A stretch of 64,000 nt of DNA from Cellulomonas pakistanensis (GTDB lineage: Bacteria > Actinomycetota > Actinomycetes > Actinomycetales > Cellulomonadaceae). Position 1 is the stretch's first letter. Each line of letters opens with the position of its first letter. The notes under the pieces were generated by a model that saw only the letters and a program-made list of their open reading frames with translations, made no database searches and was not told where the DNA came from. Location of the stretch: positions 124,001 to 188,000 of the forward strand of contig NZ_BONO01000001.1 of NCBI RefSeq assembly GCF_016862755.1, read 5' to 3'. Shown in pieces: positions 63,681 to 64,000 of the stretch. Made by a program: the position numbers and the translations under genes.

Positions 63681-64000
63681 ATGAGCGTGCCCGAGCAGCA
63701 CCCTGAGCGCCGCGTCCACGGGGCGCACGCGGCGGACGGGCCGACCGGCCCCGAGCCCGCCGAGCCGTCCGCGCGCCTCCGCGCGGCACGGGAGCACGCG
63801 CAGCACCGCCTCGAGCGGCACCGGCGCGGCCGGGCGCTCCGCGGGACCCTGTCGATCGGCCTGGTCATGGCGCTGGCGGGGGCGCTGTTCACCGCGAACG
63901 CCCGGCTCGCCAGCGGCACGGACGAGCGTCAGCCGCAGGACCTCGCCGGGCTGCAGTCGAACGAGGACGCGCGCCGCGAGCGGCTCGCCGACCAGGTCGC
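63681..64000 (+). CDS. DUF881 protein, N-terminal part
   Basis: The first 106 residues only; the gene runs off the window. A polar, charged cytoplasmic part (1-55) is followed by one membrane helix (about 57-75) and TANARLASGTDERQPQDLAGLQ, typical of the start of DUF881 proteins. These are found beside crgA in actinobacteria. A TAGCGT -10 box (63653-63658) and GAGGGGG precede the ATG. Confidence 0.8.
   Translation, partial: MSVPEQHPERRVHGAHAADGPTGPEPAEPSARLRAAREHAQHRLERHRRGRALRGTLSIGLVMALAGALFTANARLASGTDERQPQDLAGLQSNEDARRERLADQV

Overview
This window looks like the chromosome of a high-GC Gram-positive actinobacterium, probably Micrococcales and close to Cellulomonas (inference). The support is the very high GC content, frequent GTG starts, many apparently leaderless promoters with TANNNT -10 boxes, CrgA, DLW-39, DUF6049/MurJ, mycothiol-type genes (ino1) and an actinobacterial dnaA-dnaN-gnd-recF-dciA-gyrB-gyrA order. 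The replication origin lies inside the window (about 48.55-49.27 kb).

Layout. 0-0.8 kb: arsenate reductase and a small membrane protein. 0.8-5.5 kb, minus strand: rpsF-ssb-rpsR-rplI and a bifunctional penicillin-binding protein. 5.45-7.4 kb: a PadR repressor with a perfect palindromic operator, coupled to ino1. 7.4-22.8 kb: a molybdenum island. It holds moeZ; mog-moaC-moeA divergent from moaA-moaD; moaE; an HTH-TOBE regulator; modA-modB; a ModC-MobA fusion gene; a DMSO-reductase-type operon in the order B-C-A; a DUF6457 gene; a TorD-like chaperone; and an unrecognised Fe-S protein. 22.9-39.3 kb: small lipoprotein and membrane genes, an MFS transporter, CCA-adding enzyme, Nudix hydrolase, DUF6049, MurJ, a MurJ-associated pseudokinase, trxB-trxA behind a SigR-type promoter, a PLP aminotransferase and a D-Ala-D-Ala ligase-like enzyme.

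39.4-46.6 kb, minus strand: rpmH-rnpA-yidD-yidC-jag, a gene-free parS-rich stretch of 1.4 kb, then rsmG-parA-parB. 46.6-59.1 kb: dnaA, oriC with several DnaA boxes, dnaN, gnd, recF, dciA, gyrB, gyrA and a DUF3566 membrane protein. 59.1-64 kb: tRNA-Ile, DLW-39, tRNA-Ala, two membrane proteins, cyclophilin, rhomboid protease, crgA and the start of a DUF881 gene.

The most unusual part is the molybdenum/DMSO-reductase island. Molybdate import, molybdopterin synthesis, MGD formation and one anaerobic reductase with its chaperone sit together. They appear to share two short regulatory motifs: a GAGTGG element at the divergent moeA/moaA promoters, and a GGGAC-type hypoxia-box-like palindrome in front of four transcription units. 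No mobile element, CRISPR array or rRNA gene was seen. Functions come from reading protein motifs; no database search was run.
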